64,000 nt of DNA. Origin: an uncultured Candidatus Poseidoniales archaeon. GTDB taxonomy: Archaea > Thermoplasmatota > Poseidoniia > Poseidoniales > Thalassarchaeaceae. Shown here in pieces: positions 62,126 through 64,000 of this stretch. A model generated the notes under the pieces. That model did no database searches, had not been told where the DNA came from, and worked only from the letters and a program-made list of their open reading frames with translations. The stretch's first letter is position 1. The number at the start of each line of letters is the position of its first letter. Both the position numbers and the translations under genes were made by a program. The DNA lies in the NCBI GenBank assembly GCA_902511005.1, contig CABXDN010000001.1, positions 42,593 to 106,592 of the forward strand, given 5' to 3'.

Positions 62126-64000
62126 TAGAAACGACCATCCATCTCATTGTATATTGCTACCACTTCATGATGATTTTTCACAGAGGAGTTGAATTGCTTA
62201 GGCATTTTCCCGAGCCCAGCGGGCGGTGCAACAAAGGCTAACATATCGTTAATCATATTACCTCCAGTTCTTGTGAATCCTAATACCATCCTAGCAGTAA
62301 CACCAGAAAAGAGATTACTAAACAATCCAATAGGGCCTAAAACTTGCCTGTATAATACTGTATCATTAACACGGCCACTGCTCTTGACAGTGAATGCATA
62401 CCACCAAACATGTTTCCCATGACGACCTGTGAATCCATCCCTAGCCAGAGTAGAAGTTTTACAATCCAATAATGAATCATGCATTATTGATCCTTTACCC
62501 TGCCTTCGAATCGAAGAAAAATCAGTCTCTGCTTTAATTCCATACGGAGAGTCAATAAGTTGCTCTATTTCTTTTTTCTTAGATGGAGCAGTGCGTGGAT
62601 CATTTCTCCTAGCCCATGATTGCAGTATAATAGCGGGCCCATAATAATCATCAGAATGAGCAGTTGCGTCAGAAGATGCATGGATTATAGGATAACTATG
62701 AATATCCATCATTGAGTGTAACTTAGAAGCAATAAGAGGAGACATAGTACCTAAAGCACCTTGTGGGGTATTCAAGCCTTGTCTAGTTGCTGAAATCATC
62801 CAAGGCTTACTAGATTCTCTTTTTGATTCTAAGTCCCAATGTTCTACTACTAGATCTCTAATAACTTCAAAACCATTTAATGGTTCAATATTGATACGAA
62901 TGCCTCCATTTCTAATTGGGGCCGATAAGTCCAGTCTAAGATTCCCGGGTAGTACATGTCGTCCATTGATTGATACAGCAGTAGTTGGATCATCGACTGA
63001 ACCATCTCTGAAAGTAAGGCTACCATCTTGTGTTGATTTGAGTATCCTCAGTACATCCAAAATAGATATGTGACCGGGCAATGCGCAAACCCAAGTATCT
63101 TTACCGGTCGTGGAGGTATTTGGATCATACCTAAATATACTAATTTCAGCACTTATTGATTCAGCCCTGAGTTCGGGAACAGTAAATCCATCTTCACCAG
63201 ATGCTCCGGTAGAACCTGATACCATTGAATCTTTGATTGCTTGGACCATTTCTTCATGGAATATCCCCTCTCCATCAACTGCCGCCATGGCTGCAAGAGC
63301 ATTTTCTGCCCATTCTTGGGATATTTGATCGTAATCCACGTCACAGTCGACACGGTCTACTAATCTAGTACCGCCAAGCTCTTCGAACCTCTTGTCCCAT
63401 TCTTTACCAGATTCACAAAACAATTCATATGATGTATCTCCCAAGGCTAAAACAGAAAAATTAACTCCATCAAGAAGACCTGCTGACGCTGAAGAAGCCT
63501 TTATCCAAAGTTCCTCTGCATTATCTGGTTGCTCTCCCTCACCCCATGTTGAACAAACTATCAATACTCTTTTCCTACCTGATAAAGAAGATAAATCAAA
63601 GCCATCCATATCTGCTACTTCGGCTTCAAGACCGTAGCCAGAGGATTGTTTAGCAAGTTTGGCTGCTAATGCTTCTGCATTTCCCGATTGAGAACCGAAG
63701 AGAATTAACAATGACCGGTCGCCATCTGTTGATATTTCAACTGATGATGATTCAGCATCACTACTATTCTTACTTTGATCAGTAACTGCACCGGATGCAT
63801 TTGATTTCACCAGTTCGACTTGATCTTCTTGGAAAGTCCCTGAATCATCAACGGCTCCCATGCGTGCAAGAGTCTCATCCATCCATACCTGAGCAAGATC
63901 TTCATAATCCACATCACAATCTACTCGTTTATTAACTCGAAAACCGCCCTTTGCTTCCAACCAAGAATCCCATTCTTTACCAGATTCACAAAATAATTCG
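62125..64000 (-). CDS. Tandem flavodoxin domains fused to cysteine-less SdhB-like protein, 5' end beyond window
   Basis: The frame is open to the window edge. Visible order: tail of a first CysJ-like flavodoxin (ELFCESGKEWDSWLEAKGG, then RVDCDVDYEDLAQVWMDE); an acidic linker; a complete second flavodoxin (phosphate loop FGSQSGNAEALAA, then STWGEGEQPDNA and LGDTSYELFCESGKEWDKRF, residues ~82-228 from the first Met at 63960); then an SdhB-like part (residues ~268-610). This begins AEISIFRYDPNTSTTGKDTW and reads IRINIEPLNGFEVIRDLVVE, exactly the SdhB plant-ferredoxin domain, followed by YYGPAIILQSWARRNDPR of the helical ferredoxin domain. The Fe-S cysteines at SLTFRDGSVDDPTTAV and near DIHSYPIIHASSDATAHS are all gone; only Cys292 and Cys500 remain. 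Binds FMN, predicted; function not known. Confidence 0.85.
   Translation of the reverse strand, partial: ELFCESGKEWDSWLEAKGGFRVNKRVDCDVDYEDLAQVWMDETLARMGAVDDSGTFQEDQVELVKSNASGAVTDQSKNSSDAESSSVEISTDGDRSLLILFGSQSGNAEALAAKLAKQSSGYGLEAEVADMDGFDLSSLSGRKRVLIVCSTWGEGEQPDNAEELWIKASSASAGLLDGVNFSVLALGDTSYELFCESGKEWDKRFEELGGTRLVDRVDCDVDYDQISQEWAENALAAMAAVDGEGIFHEEMVQAIKDSMVSGSTGASGEDGFTVPELRAESISAEISIFRYDPNTSTTGKDTWVCALPGHISILDVLRILKSTQDGSLTFRDGSVDDPTTAVSINGRHVLPGNLRLDLSAPIRNGGIRINIEPLNGFEVIRDLVVEHWDLESKRESSKPWMISATRQGLNTPQGALGTMSPLIASKLHSMMDIHSYPIIHASSDATAHSDDYYGPAIILQSWARRNDPRTAPSKKKEIEQLIDSPYGIKAETDFSSIRRQGKGSIMHDSLLDCKTSTLARDGFTGRHGKHVWWYAFTVKSSGRVNDTVLYRQVLGPIGLFSNLFSGVTARMVLGFTRTGGNMINDMLAFVAPPAGLGKMPKQFNSSVKNHHEVVAIYNEMDGRF

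Overview
The window is a gene-dense, AT-rich chromosomal segment of an archaeon. Archaeal markers are a complete S10/spc-type ribosomal operon with archaea-only members (L4 in archaeal form, S4e, L32e, L19e, aIF1/SUI1, Rpp29), aRF1, aIF2-beta, class I lysyl-tRNA synthetase, aTrm56 and an archaeal 16S rRNA. The 16S gene stands alone, with no tRNA or 23S gene after it. Together with many lipoproteins, a bacterial-type amino-acid ABC transporter, a bacterial-type thiolase and a flotillin/NfeD pair, this best fits a marine Thermoplasmata lineage such as Marine Group II (Poseidoniales). Marine Group III is possible. The assignment is inference from gene content.

Layout. 1-4.2 kb (+): end of dihydrolipoamide dehydrogenase, lipoyl transferase, a class V aminotransferase and UbiX. 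3.7-7.6 kb: peroxiredoxin, thioredoxin-like protein, ArgRS and aRF1. 7.6-13.6 kb: UMP kinase, small zinc-ribbon and membrane proteins, a NOG1-like GTPase, pterin dehydratase, a 2Fe-2S protein, a quinone reductase and aIF2-beta. 13.6-25.4 kb: dUTPase, GfcR-like HTH-phosphoribosyltransferase, LysRS, an archaeal MutS, CarB/CarA, Trm56 and dihydropteroate synthase. 25.4-36.8 kb: TraB-like protein, YeiH- and TauE-type transporters, thiolase, flotillin/NfeD, small membrane proteins, thioesterase, ABC exporter, lipoprotein and NAD kinase. 36.8-42.7 kb (-): an AapJQMP-like amino-acid ABC system with a hairpin terminator after the binding-protein gene. 42.9-44.3 kb (-): 16S rRNA. 44.35-44.84 kb: a non-coding gap with a GC-rich structured island. 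44.8-59.2 kb (-): the ribosomal protein operon from L3 to SecY, preceded by a structured leader. 59.5-61.3 kb (+): a Hef/FANCM-type helicase.

The most unusual locus is at the right edge (61.27-64.0 kb, -). A gene running off the window encodes at least two CysJ-type flavodoxin (FMN) domains fused to a body that aligns with the succinate dehydrogenase iron-sulfur subunit SdhB, yet that body keeps only two cysteines and none at the Fe-S ligand sites. The next gene, coupled by a TAATG overlap, is a full-length HdrB/SdhE-like protein in which seven of ten CCG-motif ligand positions are replaced. I propose an iron-sparing complex II-like or heterodisulfide-reductase-like electron-transfer module in which FMN domains take over from Fe-S clusters. 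I do not know of a described system of this kind; the function is inferred.

Other points of interest are a SecY with four extra N-terminal membrane segments, amino-acid ABC permeases with large extra membrane domains, a 38-residue zinc-ribbon microprotein gene, and a lipB that seems to start at CTG.
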